64,000 bases of DNA from Bartonella tribocorum CIP 105476 (lineage in GTDB: Bacteria > Pseudomonadota > Alphaproteobacteria > Rhizobiales > Rhizobiaceae): the NCBI RefSeq assembly GCF_000196435.1, contig NC_010161.1, forward strand, positions 992,001 through 1,056,000, written 5' to 3'. The translations under genes and the position numbers were made by a program. Of the stretch, positions 1-10,442 are shown piece by piece; position 1 is the stretch's first letter, and each line of letters starts with the position of its first letter. The notes beneath the pieces were generated by a model. It worked only from the letters and a program-made list of their open reading frames with translations, ran no database searches and was not told the origin of the DNA.

Positions 1-108
1 AATATAAATTTTTCTTATGAAAATGCTAAATTTTCAACATTTTTTCTTGTTCAACAAGAAGTTAAAAGATATTTTGGGAAAAGGTTCAGTTTTAATTGAC
101 AGTAATAT

Positions 109-861
109 TTAATCGATATCGAATGTAAAATATTTTCTCATGATTTTATCATAGGTTCCATCAGCGCGTATCTCTTTTATTGCTTTATTGAAACTGTTTT
201 TAAGATCATGATTATTTTTACGGAGTGCAATTGCGACAGGAAATTTTGTTTCTTCTAAAGTTCCTAGAAGCTTACAACAATCTTTTCCTTCATTTTCAAG
301 CCAATTTAATGCCTTTAATTTATCAAAGATGATGATATCAAGCCGATGGCTTAAAAGATCACGATTCACTTCTATTGTTGTAGGATAAAGTTTGATATTC
401 ACACCTTCAGGGGCATAATGATCTTCTGCATATGCAGCTTGTGTTGTATTTGATTGTACGCCAAGGTTTTTACCTCTAAAGGCTTGTGGTGAGATTTCTC
501 TAATTTCCGAATTTTTGGTAACGATGACAGCCAGTGCTGTGTTGTAGTAAGGATCTGTAAAATCAATTTTTTGTAAGCGCTCTTTTGTAGGAGAAAGTGA
601 AGAAATAATAGCATCATATTTCTTAGCTAGAAGACCGGGAATCATTCCCTCGAAGTCTTGCGTAACAATGGTACATTCAACATTCATTTTTTTACAAAGT
701 GCATAAGATATATCAATATCAAACCCTTGAAGTTCGTTATTTGAGTCAATATAACTAAACGGAGGGTAAGAAGCATCACTCGCGATTTTCAACGTTTGAG
801 AATTGGCTGATAAGGTAAACAATGTTGCACTTATTATAAGAGCTCTTGCTAATAACTTCAT
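109..861 (-). CDS. Polar amino-acid ABC transporter substrate-binding protein
   Basis: A 250-aa periplasmic binding protein of the HisJ/ArgT/GlnH type (SBP_bac_3 fold), which would capture a polar or basic amino acid for an inner-membrane ABC permease. Residues 1-21 form a signal peptide (basic start, hydrophobic core, cleavage near Ala-Asn-Ser-Gln). The mature start LKIASDASYPPFSY is typical of the family, as are GFDIDISYALC and the later block around RLQKIDFTDPYY. Length is normal. The ATG at 861 follows an AGGAGAAC ribosome binding site. No permease or ATPase gene is adjacent here, so the transporter partners must lie outside the window or elsewhere. The substrate cannot be read from sequence; a lysine/arginine/ornithine type is the closest match by eye. 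Confidence 0.9.
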   Translation of the reverse strand: MKLLARALIISATLFTLSANSQTLKIASDASYPPFSYIDSNNELQGFDIDISYALCKKMNVECTIVTQDFEGMIPGLLAKKYDAIISSLSPTKERLQKIDFTDPYYNTALAVIVTKNSEIREISPQAFRGKNLGVQSNTTQAAYAEDHYAPEGVNIKLYPTTIEVNRDLLSHRLDIIIFDKLKALNWLENEGKDCCKLLGTLEETKFPVAIALRKNNHDLKNSFNKAIKEIRADGTYDKIMRKYFTFDID

Positions 862-1662
862 GATGTTCTCCTATTCAATAAGCTGGCAAATATGAAACCA
901 TGAGGCATTTTTATAATCCGTAAGTTCTTTTGGAGCAATGTAAAAATTTATTTGCCTCCATTTTGTTATCATTACGTTGGATATTACTGTCAAAAAAATT
1001 ATTTATTCGTATCAATATGGGGGAGAAATACAGGAAAGAAGGAAAGCTCTTGTTAATAAAGGGATGAGATTGAATATTTTTATTTAAAATCAATAAATTA
1101 TCTTTAAAAGAAAAACTATTCGTTTAAATGTAAAGAAAATTTCAGCTCTTAACAGGACAAAATGTACAATATTCTCATCTGTTGTGTGAAATGTCTTTGA
1201 TATTAAAAAATGTCAAAATGAATTTATTTTCTGGTATTTGGAAAAATTTTTCTTGTAAATAGAAGCGCAGCTTTAACAAATGATGTTAAGATGAGTACTT
1301 GCACAAGACATAGCCATTATAAAGTGATTTTTATAATCATTCCTATAGAAAAATATCATTTTAGGGAGAGAGTCTTAAGAGTGCATTTCATGTTTATTCT
1401 AATTTCTTCAAGAGAATAAAAAGTTTTTACATGGTAAAAAGTACTCAAGGTAAGCCCCTTTTATTGAAGGAAGATAAAGAGTCAAATATAAGGTTTTTAA
1501 AGATGAGTGAATGATGAAAGATACGCTTCATCAAAGATAATGAGAATTATAAGGAAAAACTTAGGTTTTTTCATAAACTTTTATGATGCTGTTATCTCTG
1601 TAGAAAGAGTTTTTAAATGAGGTTTTGTAAAAAATTTTAAAGGATACTTTTTAATCATTTAC
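862..1662. other. Gene-free stretch upstream of the binding-protein gene
   Basis: About 800 bp of very AT-rich DNA with no convincing reading frame or RNA gene. It should hold the promoter of the leftward binding-protein gene, but no promoter stands out by eye. Long gene-poor spacers are common in Bartonella. Confidence 0.5.
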
Positions 1663-1692
1663 AATAAAGCTTCAGTTGACTGAAGCTTTATT
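1663..1692 (-). terminator. Perfect 14-bp inverted repeat behind gltA
   Basis: Two 14-nt arms (1663-1676 and 1679-1692) with a 2-nt centre form a long perfect hairpin just past the gltA stop codon. A T-rich run lies on its right, which suits rightward transcription; on the gltA strand the following bases are only moderately U-rich. It probably ends gltA transcription. Confidence 0.7.
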
Positions 1693-1703
1693 GATTTTTT
1701 TCT

Positions 1704-2999
1704 TTAATTGGTCCGTTTGTCTATAGAAACATAGTCACGTATAGCATAACCTGTGTAGAGTTGTCGAGGACGCCCAATTTTTTGTGCAGGATCTTCAATC
1801 ATTTCTTTCCACTGTGCCACCCACCCGACACTGCGCGCTAATGCAAAAAGAACAGTAAACATTTCAGTTGGAAAGCCTAGAGCTTTTAACGTAATACCGG
1901 AATAGAAATCAACATTGGGATAAAGCTTTTTCTCAATAAAATATTCATCATTTAGCGCAATTTTTTCAAGTTCTATCGCAATATCAAGAAGTGGATCATC
2001 TTGAATGTTGAGCTCTTTTAAAACCTCATGACAGGTTTTTTGCAAGATTTTTGCACGTGGGTCATAATTTTTATAGACACGGTGACCAAAGCCCATAAGG
2101 CGGAAAGGATCATTTTTATCTTTTGCACGTGCAATAAATTCAGGAATTCTTTTAATAGAACCTATTTCTTGTAGCATTTTTAGACATGCTTCATTGGCAC
2201 CACCATGTGCGGGTCCCCAAAGGCATGCAACACCTGCTGCAATACAAGCAAACGGATTGGCACCCGATGATCCAGCAAGACGTACCGTAGATGTAGAAGC
2301 ATTTTGCTCATGATCAGCATGAAGGATAAAGATTTGATCCATTGCCCGAGAAAGCACAGGGTTTGTTTTATATTCTTCACAAGGAACAGCAAAGCACATA
2401 CGGAGGAAATTTGCAGCATAACTAAGATCATTGCGTGGATAAACAAATGGTTGTCCAATACTATATTTATAGGCCATAGCAGCAAGTGTTGGAACTTTTG
2501 AAATAAGACGAACAGAAGCAATCATTCTTTGGTGAGGATCTGTAATATCAATAGAGTCGTGATAGAAGGCAGACATAGCGCCAAGGCAGGAAACCATGAC
2601 AGCCATAGGATGAGAGTCACGGCGGAAACCGTGGAAGAAGCGTGCAAACTGTTCGTGGACCATGGTATGTTGCATAATACATCGATCAAAGTCGTTTTTT
2701 TCTTGCTGTGTTGGGAGTTCTCCATAAAGGAGAAGATAACAACTTTCGAGAAAGTCACCTTTTTCAGCTAATTGATCGATAGGATAACCACGATAAAGCA
2801 GTATGCCTTTATCGCCATCAATATAAGTAATTTTTGATTCACAAGAAGCTGTTGAAGTAAAACCAGGATCATAAGTAAAAATATCGGTTTTTTTGTAGAG
2901 AGAAGAAATTTCAATGACCTCAGGTCCACTGGTGCCTTTACGCAAGGGGAGCTCTACTTTTTTATCATTCACAATAATATGTGCGTTATTCTCAGACAT
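1704..2999 (-). CDS. gltA: Citrate synthase
   Basis: Type II (hexameric-type) citrate synthase, 431 aa, condensing oxaloacetate and acetyl-CoA at the entry of the TCA cycle. The catalytic triad is visible: His265 in GPAHGGAN, His306 in GFGHRVYK and Asp364 in NVDFYSG, matching the positions of the E. coli enzyme. The family block [14 protein letters not shown] precedes the first histidine. The ATG is preceded by AAGGAAT at a good distance. It lies downstream of gltX on the same strand with a 264-bp gap, an order seen in other alphaproteobacteria. This gene is the usual Bartonella typing marker, so a species call should come from it. Confidence 0.98.
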   Translation of the reverse strand: MSENNAHIIVNDKKVELPLRKGTSGPEVIEISSLYKKTDIFTYDPGFTSTASCESKITYIDGDKGILLYRGYPIDQLAEKGDFLESCYLLLYGELPTQQEKNDFDRCIMQHTMVHEQFARFFHGFRRDSHPMAVMVSCLGAMSAFYHDSIDITDPHQRMIASVRLISKVPTLAAMAYKYSIGQPFVYPRNDLSYAANFLRMCFAVPCEEYKTNPVLSRAMDQIFILHADHEQNASTSTVRLAGSSGANPFACIAAGVACLWGPAHGGANEACLKMLQEIGSIKRIPEFIARAKDKNDPFRLMGFGHRVYKNYDPRAKILQKTCHEVLKELNIQDDPLLDIAIELEKIALNDEYFIEKKLYPNVDFYSGITLKALGFPTEMFTVLFALARSVGWVAQWKEMIEDPAQKIGRPRQLYTGYAIRDYVSIDKRTN

Positions 3000-3263
3000 T
3001 CGGTATTCCTTTCAGATCCTTCTCTTCTAAAAATTAAGACTCTGCTGCATCAGAGTATGAGATATATAATAACTGAAGCTTTTTTTACTTATATTGAGGG
3101 TAATTTGCCTCTAAAAGTGAGGACATGCAATCTAAAAATATTCCCTTACTAATCATTATTACTCAATAAAAACTGTATTTCAATGATATAAGATAAAAAA
3201 CTCTTTTAGATTACGTTGAAATATCTACATAGATATCCATTGATGAGATATATTCAGTACACA

Positions 3264-4694
3264 TTATAAACCTACTGTTGTAATAAGTTGGTCATTGATG
3301 CGATAAAGAGATTCATCGCGTCCCAATAAAATAAGTACATCCAAGACACCTGGCGATGTTGTGCATCCTGTAAGAGCTGCACGAAGGGGTTGAGCGATAG
3401 ATCCAAATTTGAGATTCTGTGTTTGGATATAAGAGCGAAGCGTTTCATCAAGGGCTTTTGTATCCCAAGAAGGGCAAGCTTTCAGGGCAAGATAAAGATC
3501 GTTTAAAATAGTTCGTCCATTTTTATCTAAGAGCATTTGTGCTTTTTCATTAAGCTGTAATGGTCGTTGCGTAAAAATGAAGGAGGCATTGTCAATCAGT
3601 TCGCACAATGTTTTTGAACGTTCTTTCAAATGTGGAATTGCTTTTAAAAATTGAACACGGCGTTGTTCATCAAGTCTTTCAATGATTTCTGTTCCCCCAT
3701 CGGTTTCTGGTAGAATATCAAGAGCGGCATCAAAAAGTTCTTGATCATTGCTCATGCGCATATAGTGTCCGTTTATGGAATCGAGCTTTTTGAGATCAAA
3801 ACGAGCAGCACCTTTGTTAATATCTTCAATATCAAACCAAGAAATCATATCTTGAAGTGACATGAGTTCGTCATCACCATGGCTCCACCCTAAACGGACA
3901 AGATAATTGCGCAAAGCAGCAGGAAGGTATCCCATTGTTCGATAAGCATCAACACCGAGTGCACCATGCCGCTTTGATAATTTTGCACCGTTTTCCCCAT
4001 GGATAAGAGGAATGTGGGCCATAACAGGAATATCCCATCCCATCGCTTTAAAGATGATCGTTTGTCGGGCTGCATTGGTTAGATGATCATCACCCCGTAT
4101 GATATGTGTAACTCCCATATCATGATCATCAACGACAACAGCGTGCATATAGGTAGGCGAACCATCAGAACGCAAAATAATAAAGTCATCTAAATCTTTA
4201 TTAGGAAAACGAACATCACCTTGCACACGGTCGTGTACAATGGTTTCTCCATCTTCAGGAGCTTTTATACGAATAACAGGTTTGATACCTTGAGGAGCTT
4301 CAGAATGATCACGGTTACGCCAACGTCCATCATAACGTGGTGGACGTCCTTCTGCACGGGCTTTTTCACGCATTTCAGCTAACTCTTCAGGTGAGGCATA
4401 ACAATAATAAGCTTTGCCATTTTCAACCAACTGTTCGGCGATTTGACGGTGACGTTCTGCACGTTCGAATTGCGAAATAGGGGAACCATCATAACTAAGC
4501 CCCATCCAGTGCAAGCCATCTATAATGGCTCTTACCGCTGCTTCTGTTGAGCGTTCTCGATCTGTATCTTCAATACGTAGAAGCATTTTTCCACCGGTAT
4601 GTTTTGCATAAAGCCAATTAAAAAGGGCAGTACGAGCGCCACCAATATGAAGGAATCCTGTGGGGGAGGGGGCAAAACGAGTAATAACAGACAC
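3264..4694 (-). CDS. gltX: Glutamyl-tRNA synthetase (first copy)
   Basis: Class I aminoacyl-tRNA synthetase of 476 aa that charges tRNA-Glu with glutamate. The N-terminal [13 protein letters not shown] (HIGH motif at residues 16-19) and KLSKRHG (KMSKS motif, about 238-244) are intact, followed by the helical anticodon-binding half. It is divergent from comEC with a 114-bp gap holding both promoters. A second GluRS with a different KMSKS loop lies at 13622-14995; many alphaproteobacteria have two, one of which may charge tRNA-Gln for transamidation. This copy has the canonical bacterial loop. Confidence 0.97.
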   Translation of the reverse strand: MSVITRFAPSPTGFLHIGGARTALFNWLYAKHTGGKMLLRIEDTDRERSTEAAVRAIIDGLHWMGLSYDGSPISQFERAERHRQIAEQLVENGKAYYCYASPEELAEMREKARAEGRPPRYDGRWRNRDHSEAPQGIKPVIRIKAPEDGETIVHDRVQGDVRFPNKDLDDFIILRSDGSPTYMHAVVVDDHDMGVTHIIRGDDHLTNAARQTIIFKAMGWDIPVMAHIPLIHGENGAKLSKRHGALGVDAYRTMGYLPAALRNYLVRLGWSHGDDELMSLQDMISWFDIEDINKGAARFDLKKLDSINGHYMRMSNDQELFDAALDILPETDGGTEIIERLDEQRRVQFLKAIPHLKERSKTLCELIDNASFIFTQRPLQLNEKAQMLLDKNGRTILNDLYLALKACPSWDTKALDETLRSYIQTQNLKFGSIAQPLRAALTGCTTSPGVLDVLILLGRDESLYRINDQLITTVGL

Positions 4695-4808
4695 GAATAT
4701 TTTCCTTTAAATTGAGATATTATTTATGGAAACTTATAGAAAGGTTATGTTAGCATAGGTAGCGGGGTGTGCAATAGCTGCATTGCAAGTTAAAGTGGGG
4801 ATTTGCGA

Positions 4809-7118
4809 ATGTTTAATCAAAGTAAAGTTAAAGAGGCTTTATCTGTAGGATCTGCTACAGAAAGAAAAAGCGCATGTCAAATAGGGCGGAGTATTTTTTT
4901 TAAGTGTGATGACGCAAAGAATGGCAATTATAACCAACAAAAACTTTTTTTATTAAGATTCTTAAAAGAAGCAATTATTTTTGTTAGAAAATGGTTGTCA
5001 GATTGTATCAATAAAGAAGTTTCTTTTGGTATTCTTTTTTCACTGATTTTAGTCTTTTTTTCCCTAGGAATCATTTTTTATTTTCATTTAGATCAGGAGC
5101 CAAGTTGGGAACAATTGGGGGCATTGGTTAGCATTTTTCTGGGAATATTCTCTATTGCACGTTTTTATCCAAAAATATGGATTCCTACAGGATTTTTGTT
5201 TTGTATCGTATTGGGGGCTTTGGCGGCAAAAATAGAAACGTGGCGTATTGCAACACCCATGTTAAGCAGTGATATTATCACTACATTGACAGGAAGAATT
5301 GTTTCTATTGAAGCAGTTACCAAGGGAGGATTTCGTTTAGTATTGGATGTTTTGAGTACAGAAAAACCCATATTACGCCATGGTCTTCATCGTGTTCGTT
5401 TATCGGCAAGATATTTGCCCTCTGGATTAGCAATTGGTGATGGCTTGTATGGAAAAGTTAAGCTTCGTGCTTTCTCTGGGTCTGTGCGTCCAGGAGGTTA
5501 CGATTTTAGTTTTCATAATTATTTTAAAGGGATTGGGGCTCAAGGCGTTTATCTAGGAAAACCAAAAAAAATATCCGTTTCGCAGCCTGATGGAATATTG
5601 GCTATCATTCTACAGAAAACTGAAAATTTACGCATGAAGATGACACAAAGAATCCGTTTCGCTCTTGAAGGGGAAAAGGGGAGTGTTGCGGCGGCTCTCA
5701 TAACAGGACAGCGTGCTGGGATTTCAAGTGAGACAAATGAAGCATTACGTAAAGCTGGATTAGCGCATATTTTGTCAATATCAGGTTTACATATGGCTCT
5801 GTTGAGCGGTCTCGTTCTTTTGAGCATCCGTAGCTTTTTAGCATTTTTTCCAATTTTTTCTTCCTATTATTCCAGTAAAAAATTGGCTGCTATTGTTGCA
5901 TTTATGATAACAGCTTTTTATTTGCTCTTGTCGGGCTTAGCAATATCAGCGCAAAGAAGTTTTGTGATGATTGCTGTTATGTTGGTTGCTATATTGTGTA
6001 ATCGCTCGGCTGTAACAATGCGTAATTTTTCTATTGCGGGGTTGATAACTCTAGCGATTAGACCTCATGAAATATTAGGCCCTAGCTTTCAAATGTCCTT
6101 TTCTGCGACAGCTGCTTTGATTGCTTTTTTTGATTGGTGGAGCGGAAGATCAATTTTTCGTAAAAGAAAAATAGTCTCCTCTTATGTAAGAGAAGGAGTG
6201 ATAAATTTTGCTTTTTTATCAATATTGTCAACATGTGCTTCTTCGTTTGTAGCAGGGAGTGCAAGTGGAATTTATGCTGCTTACCATTTTTCTAATACGG
6301 CATCTTTGAGCATTATCAGTAATGCCTTTGCTTTGCCGATCATTTCAATTTTGGTCATTCCTTTTGGCTTAATCGCAGTTCTTGCAATGTTAGGAGGTTT
6401 CGAATGGCTTCCCCTTCAAATTATGGGTTTTGGGGTTGATCTTGTGATAAAGATAGCACACGCTATCAAGGCTATTTCTCCTGATTTGAATCCTGGTTTT
6501 ATGCCGTTGTCTGCGTTGGTTTTATTGAGTATAGGCTTGGTTGGACTGACTTTTTGCAAAACACCCATCAGGCTTTTTTTTAGTCTTTTTATTTTGGCTG
6601 GTTTTTCTATTTGCATTATGCATTCACCTGTACAATTGATTATAGCAGATAATATGCGTCTGGTGGGCGTTATTCATGATAAAAAATTATATATTGATCG
6701 TTACCATCATTCTAAGTTTACGACATCCATATGGGAAAAGTCATTTCGTTTGAATGAAACGATTAAACCAACAAGGTATGGTCCTTCGTTTCATGGACAA
6801 TTTATTTGTGATCATGATGTATGTACATCCTTATTAGAGAATGGATTAAAAGTTATCGTTTTACGTGGAGAAGTAGATCACTGCATAGAGGCGGATATCC
6901 TTATTCAGACATTTTTAGTGCATAATCAAACATGTCATAAGAAGGCAAAAATAATATTTACTCCCCAGCAATTATTATCAAGAGGAAGCGTTATGATGAC
7001 TAAAAGTAGGGATATTACTTGGTCTTCGCTAGGGTTTCATAGACCATGGAATATGCACAGACAGCCTTCACAAAAAAAACATATAATTTATCGCATTTTT
7101 TCATATTTGGACAATTGA
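4809..7118 (+). CDS. comEC: ComEC/Rec2-family DNA-uptake channel protein
   Basis: A 769-aa multipass inner-membrane protein of the ComEC/Rec2 family, the channel that carries single-stranded DNA through the inner membrane during transformation. An N-terminal membrane pair (about residues 60-145) and a soluble OB-like stretch precede the competence domain, recognisable from GLAHILSISGLHMALLSG and later many hydrophobic helices. The C-terminal part is short, and I see no HxHxDH metallo-beta-lactamase motif, as is common in alphaproteobacterial members. ATG 4809 is preferred over an in-frame TTG at 4803. Whether this organism is transformable cannot be told from the gene. Confidence 0.9.
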   Translation: MFNQSKVKEALSVGSATERKSACQIGRSIFFKCDDAKNGNYNQQKLFLLRFLKEAIIFVRKWLSDCINKEVSFGILFSLILVFFSLGIIFYFHLDQEPSWEQLGALVSIFLGIFSIARFYPKIWIPTGFLFCIVLGALAAKIETWRIATPMLSSDIITTLTGRIVSIEAVTKGGFRLVLDVLSTEKPILRHGLHRVRLSARYLPSGLAIGDGLYGKVKLRAFSGSVRPGGYDFSFHNYFKGIGAQGVYLGKPKKISVSQPDGILAIILQKTENLRMKMTQRIRFALEGEKGSVAAALITGQRAGISSETNEALRKAGLAHILSISGLHMALLSGLVLLSIRSFLAFFPIFSSYYSSKKLAAIVAFMITAFYLLLSGLAISAQRSFVMIAVMLVAILCNRSAVTMRNFSIAGLITLAIRPHEILGPSFQMSFSATAALIAFFDWWSGRSIFRKRKIVSSYVREGVINFAFLSILSTCASSFVAGSASGIYAAYHFSNTASLSIISNAFALPIISILVIPFGLIAVLAMLGGFEWLPLQIMGFGVDLVIKIAHAIKAISPDLNPGFMPLSALVLLSIGLVGLTFCKTPIRLFFSLFILAGFSICIMHSPVQLIIADNMRLVGVIHDKKLYIDRYHHSKFTTSIWEKSFRLNETIKPTRYGPSFHGQFICDHDVCTSLLENGLKVIVLRGEVDHCIEADILIQTFLVHNQTCHKKAKIIFTPQQLLSRGSVMMTKSRDITWSSLGFHRPWNMHRQPSQKKHIIYRIFSYLDN

Positions 7119-7414
7119 TAAAACAAAAAATGATAGAAAATTTTTCTGATATATTTTGCGTTTTTTAATTGATAAGTTTATCAATTTCATTGTGAATGAG
7201 GAAAACGAATTTTCTCGAAGAAACAAAAAAGATAATTGTTGATTATTCTATTTTATCCTTATCATATATTTCTATAACGAGTAACATCTTTTCGAGAAAA
7301 AGATGACGGTTAGGTTTAGATAGATTCAAGTCAAGAGTCTGCCTTTTATTATCATTGTTATTGGTGGTAAGAGTGGTGATAAATGTTGTTTGCGGATAAA
7401 AGGTAAAGTCATTC

Positions 7415-8119
7415 ATGGATGTTCAGCAGTTAAAAAAAAGAGCCGCTGTTAAAGCACTTGAATTTATTGAAGATGATATGCTGCTTGGTATCGGATCTGG
7501 TTCAACTGTTAATGAATTTATTCGTCTTCTTGGTGAGCGTGTTGCGGATGGTCTGCGGGTGACTGGTGTTGCTACTTCGCGATATTCTGAACAACTTTGT
7601 CATAAATTTGGAGTGCCTGTTAGCACTTTAGAACAAATACCTGAACTGGATCTTGATATTGATGGAGCAGATGAAATTGGTCCTGAGATGATGCTCATTA
7701 AAGGGGGAGGGGGAGCTTTGTTATATGAAAAAATTGTCGCATCAGCATCTCGTGCAATGCTTATCATTGCTGATGAAACAAAGATGGTCAAAAAACTTGG
7801 TGCTTTTGCACTCCCGATTGAGGTGAATCCATTTGGTGTTCATACAACACGCAAAGCCATCGAAAAAGTTGCTGATGATTTAGGACTTTCTGGGGAAATT
7901 GTATTGCGAATGAATGGAAAAAATCCTTTTAAAACAGATGGGGGTCATTTTATTCTTGATGCGTTTTGGGGGTGCATCTTGCAGCCCAAATTATTATCGG
8001 ATGCACTTCTTGTCATTCCTGGCGTTGTTGAGCATGGCCTTTTTTTGGGGATGGCTTCACGTGCAATTGTTGCTATGGCGGATGGTCAAATAAAAGTTTT
8101 AGAACCGTTTGATTTTTAG
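7415..8119 (+). CDS. rpiA: Ribose-5-phosphate isomerase A
   Basis: Cytosolic enzyme of 234 aa that interconverts ribose 5-phosphate and ribulose 5-phosphate in the pentose phosphate pathway. Diagnostic motifs are all present: GIGSGST (25-31), DGADE (83-87, with the catalytic acid), KGGGG (96-100), EVNPFGV and the DGGHFILD loop. Length is as expected. The ATG follows AAAGGT. A spacer of about 300 bp separates it from comEC; the dyad AATTGATAA-GT-TTATCAATT at 7167-7186 lies there but has no clear role. Confidence 0.97.
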   Translation: MDVQQLKKRAAVKALEFIEDDMLLGIGSGSTVNEFIRLLGERVADGLRVTGVATSRYSEQLCHKFGVPVSTLEQIPELDLDIDGADEIGPEMMLIKGGGGALLYEKIVASASRAMLIIADETKMVKKLGAFALPIEVNPFGVHTTRKAIEKVADDLGLSGEIVLRMNGKNPFKTDGGHFILDAFWGCILQPKLLSDALLVIPGVVEHGLFLGMASRAIVAMADGQIKVLEPFDF

Positions 8120-8216
8120 AAAAGACATTTACATGGTGATATGTTAGCACAATAAAAAAGATTTTAAGTAGAATAACGAATTTAAATTATAATTAGCGAT
8201 TGGGGTAATCATTAAA

Positions 8217-8774
8217 ATGAGAATAATATTTTCTTTTCAGCGTTTTTTCGTATGTTTTGGTGCAATTGCCATTTTTTGGGTGAATATTGGAATGGTTCAT
8301 GCACAAGGTGTGAGTGATCAACATTTAGATTCTGCCAGAAAGGCGATTAGGGCCATTCATGCAACGGATCAATTTGATAGTTTTTTACCAAATGCAGTTC
8401 AAGATTTTAAAAATGAACTGATCAGTGATGATCCGAATTTGGCCACAGCTATTTCTGATATCGTTGATAAGCAGGCGCTTGCTTTAATTAAAAGGCGCTC
8501 TGATCTAGAAAAAGAGATTGCTCATGTGTATGCAAAATATTTTACGCAAAAAGAGCTTGATGCAATCACAGCATTTTATAATTCTGATACCGGTAAAAAG
8601 TTTTTGACAGAAGTTCCCAATATTGCACGTGATTCCTATTCTGCATTTGATGTATGGCGTTCTACTCTTATGCAGGATCTTGTAGAAAATGTGAAAAAAG
8701 AAATGTCTGAAACACTTAATTTGAATAATTCTACGATTCCTACAAAATCAGAAGCTTCAGAAAATAAAAAATAA
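8217..8774 (+). CDS. Secreted DUF2059 protein
   Basis: A 185-aa exported protein. Residues 1-30 form a signal peptide ending VHAQ, followed by a helical region containing the DUF2059 signature (YAKYFTQKELDAITAFYNSDTG, about residues 103-125). Members are periplasmic or secreted proteins of unknown function in proteobacteria. It lies 97 bp after rpiA on the same strand and has a strong terminator behind it, so it may share the rpiA transcript. No catalytic residues are apparent. Confidence 0.85.
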   Translation: MRIIFSFQRFFVCFGAIAIFWVNIGMVHAQGVSDQHLDSARKAIRAIHATDQFDSFLPNAVQDFKNELISDDPNLATAISDIVDKQALALIKRRSDLEKEIAHVYAKYFTQKELDAITAFYNSDTGKKFLTEVPNIARDSYSAFDVWRSTLMQDLVENVKKEMSETLNLNNSTIPTKSEASENKK

Positions 8775-8823
8775 TTTGATTGATATCATGGCAGAGATCG
8801 GCAATTTCTGATTTTTTTAAGAG

Positions 8824-8846
8824 CGGCGGTTTTTCCGCCGTTTTTA
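8824..8846 (+). terminator. Rho-independent terminator
   Basis: CGGCGG (8824-8829), a TTTTT loop and CCGCCG (8835-8840) followed by a run of T. A textbook intrinsic terminator for rpiA/DUF2059 transcription. Confidence 0.9.
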
Positions 8847-8979
8847 GTATTTTAATTAAGATTCTGTCTTTTTAGACTATTGCTTTATAGAAAAATGCTT
8901 CTTTAAAAGAAAAAAAGACTTTCATTTGATAATAAATGATTTTAGCCTATCATAGCAAATATATGAGAAGGAATAGTTC

Positions 8980-10371
8980 GTGGGCTCTTTTGATTTTGAT
9001 TTATTTGTTATTGGAAGTGGTTCTGGTGGGGTGCGTGCAGCACGGCTTGCTGGAGGTCTTGGGAAGCGTGTTGCTATAGCAGAAGAATATCGTATAGGGG
9101 GAACCTGTGTTATTCGTGGTTGTGTTCCCAAAAAGCTTTATGTTTATGCTTCACAATATGCAAAAGAATTTAAGAAAAGCGTTGGTTTTGGGTGGAAATA
9201 TGCGGATCCAATTTTTAGCTGGGAAAAGTTGGTTGCGGCTAAAAATAAAGAAATATCAAGATTAGAAGGGCTGTATCGTCGGGGGTTAGAAAATAACAAT
9301 GTGCGTATTTATGAAAGTCGTGCTACTTTTATCGATGATCACACATTAAAGCTTTCTGCTACAGGTGAGCGGGTAACTGCGGAAAAAATTTTGATTGCAA
9401 CGGGGGCAAGAGTTGCACCAAATACGACTGTAGAAGGCGGTGATTTTTGTCTGACTTCTAATGAGATTTTTGATCTTGATAAACTCCCAAAATCAATAGT
9501 CATTGTTGGTGGAGGGTATATTGGTGTTGAATTTGCTAATATTTTTCATGGGCTCGGTGTAAAAACAACACTCCTTCATCGTGGTGATTTAATTCTCCGT
9601 GATTTTGATCATGATTTGCGGCGATTACTCAACGATGCAATGATTGAAAAAGGGATTTCTATTCTCTATGAGGTAACAGTTTCTCAAGTGCAGGCAGCAG
9701 AAAATTATTATAATGTTCTTTTATCAAATGGGCAAACGATCAGCACCGACCAAGTTATGTTAGCTACGGGGCGTATGCCCAATACAGTAGGGTTAGGACT
9801 TGAGAAGGCAGGTGTAGAAGTTAATGCGTTTGGGGCTGTTATTGTTGATGAGAAAATGACAACAAATATCCCTCATATTTGGGCTGTAGGGGATGTAACG
9901 GGGCATATTCAATTAACACCTGTTGCGATACACGATGCAATGTGTTTCGTTAAGACAGCTTTTGAGAATATTCCCACAAAACCTAATTATGATTTAATTA
10001 CAACAGCAGTTTTTTCACAGCCCGAGATTGGAACGGTAGGTCTTTCAGAAGAAGCGGCGATACAGCGTTATAAGAGTCTTGAAATTTATCGTACAGTTTT
10101 TCGTCCTATGCGTAATGTTCTTTCCGGTAGTTCAGAGAAAATGTTTATGAAGCTCATTGTTGATGGTGAAAGCCGCATCGTTGTAGGGGCTCATATTTTA
10201 GGAGAAAATGCTGGTGAAATGGCACAGCTTATTGGAATATCGCTCAAGGGGAAGCTGACGAAGGATATCTTTGATGAAACGATGGCGGTGCATCCAACGA
10301 TGGCAGAAGAATTGGTAACGATGTATAAACCAAGTTATATATATGAAAATGGGAAGAAAATAGAAAATTAA
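8980..10371 (+). CDS. gor: Glutathione-disulfide reductase
   Basis: FAD-dependent pyridine nucleotide-disulfide oxidoreductase of 463 aa that regenerates reduced glutathione using NADPH. The FAD-binding GSGSGG is at residues 12-17, the redox-active pair Cys43/Cys48 sits in GGTCVIRGCVPKK, the NADPH-binding GGGYIGVE block lies mid-protein, and the C-terminal HPTMAEE supplies the active-site His near 438. The start is GTG, with AGAAGGA upstream. It is followed at 71 bp by the DAHP synthase gene on the same strand. Confidence 0.95.
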   Translation: MGSFDFDLFVIGSGSGGVRAARLAGGLGKRVAIAEEYRIGGTCVIRGCVPKKLYVYASQYAKEFKKSVGFGWKYADPIFSWEKLVAAKNKEISRLEGLYRRGLENNNVRIYESRATFIDDHTLKLSATGERVTAEKILIATGARVAPNTTVEGGDFCLTSNEIFDLDKLPKSIVIVGGGYIGVEFANIFHGLGVKTTLLHRGDLILRDFDHDLRRLLNDAMIEKGISILYEVTVSQVQAAENYYNVLLSNGQTISTDQVMLATGRMPNTVGLGLEKAGVEVNAFGAVIVDEKMTTNIPHIWAVGDVTGHIQLTPVAIHDAMCFVKTAFENIPTKPNYDLITTAVFSQPEIGTVGLSEEAAIQRYKSLEIYRTVFRPMRNVLSGSSEKMFMKLIVDGESRIVVGAHILGENAGEMAQLIGISLKGKLTKDIFDETMAVHPTMAEELVTMYKPSYIYENGKKIEN

Positions 10372-10442
10372 ACAACATTCATAGTGTGGTAAAAAGTTTT
10401 TGATATGCTAAGCTTGGAAGCTTCATTTTTAGAGAGAGTATA

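Noticed and set aside
40..60. Inverted repeat TTCTTGTT/AACAAGAA near the left edge as a terminator
   Set aside because: The centre is one base, and on the strand of the neighbouring gene it is followed by A, not U.
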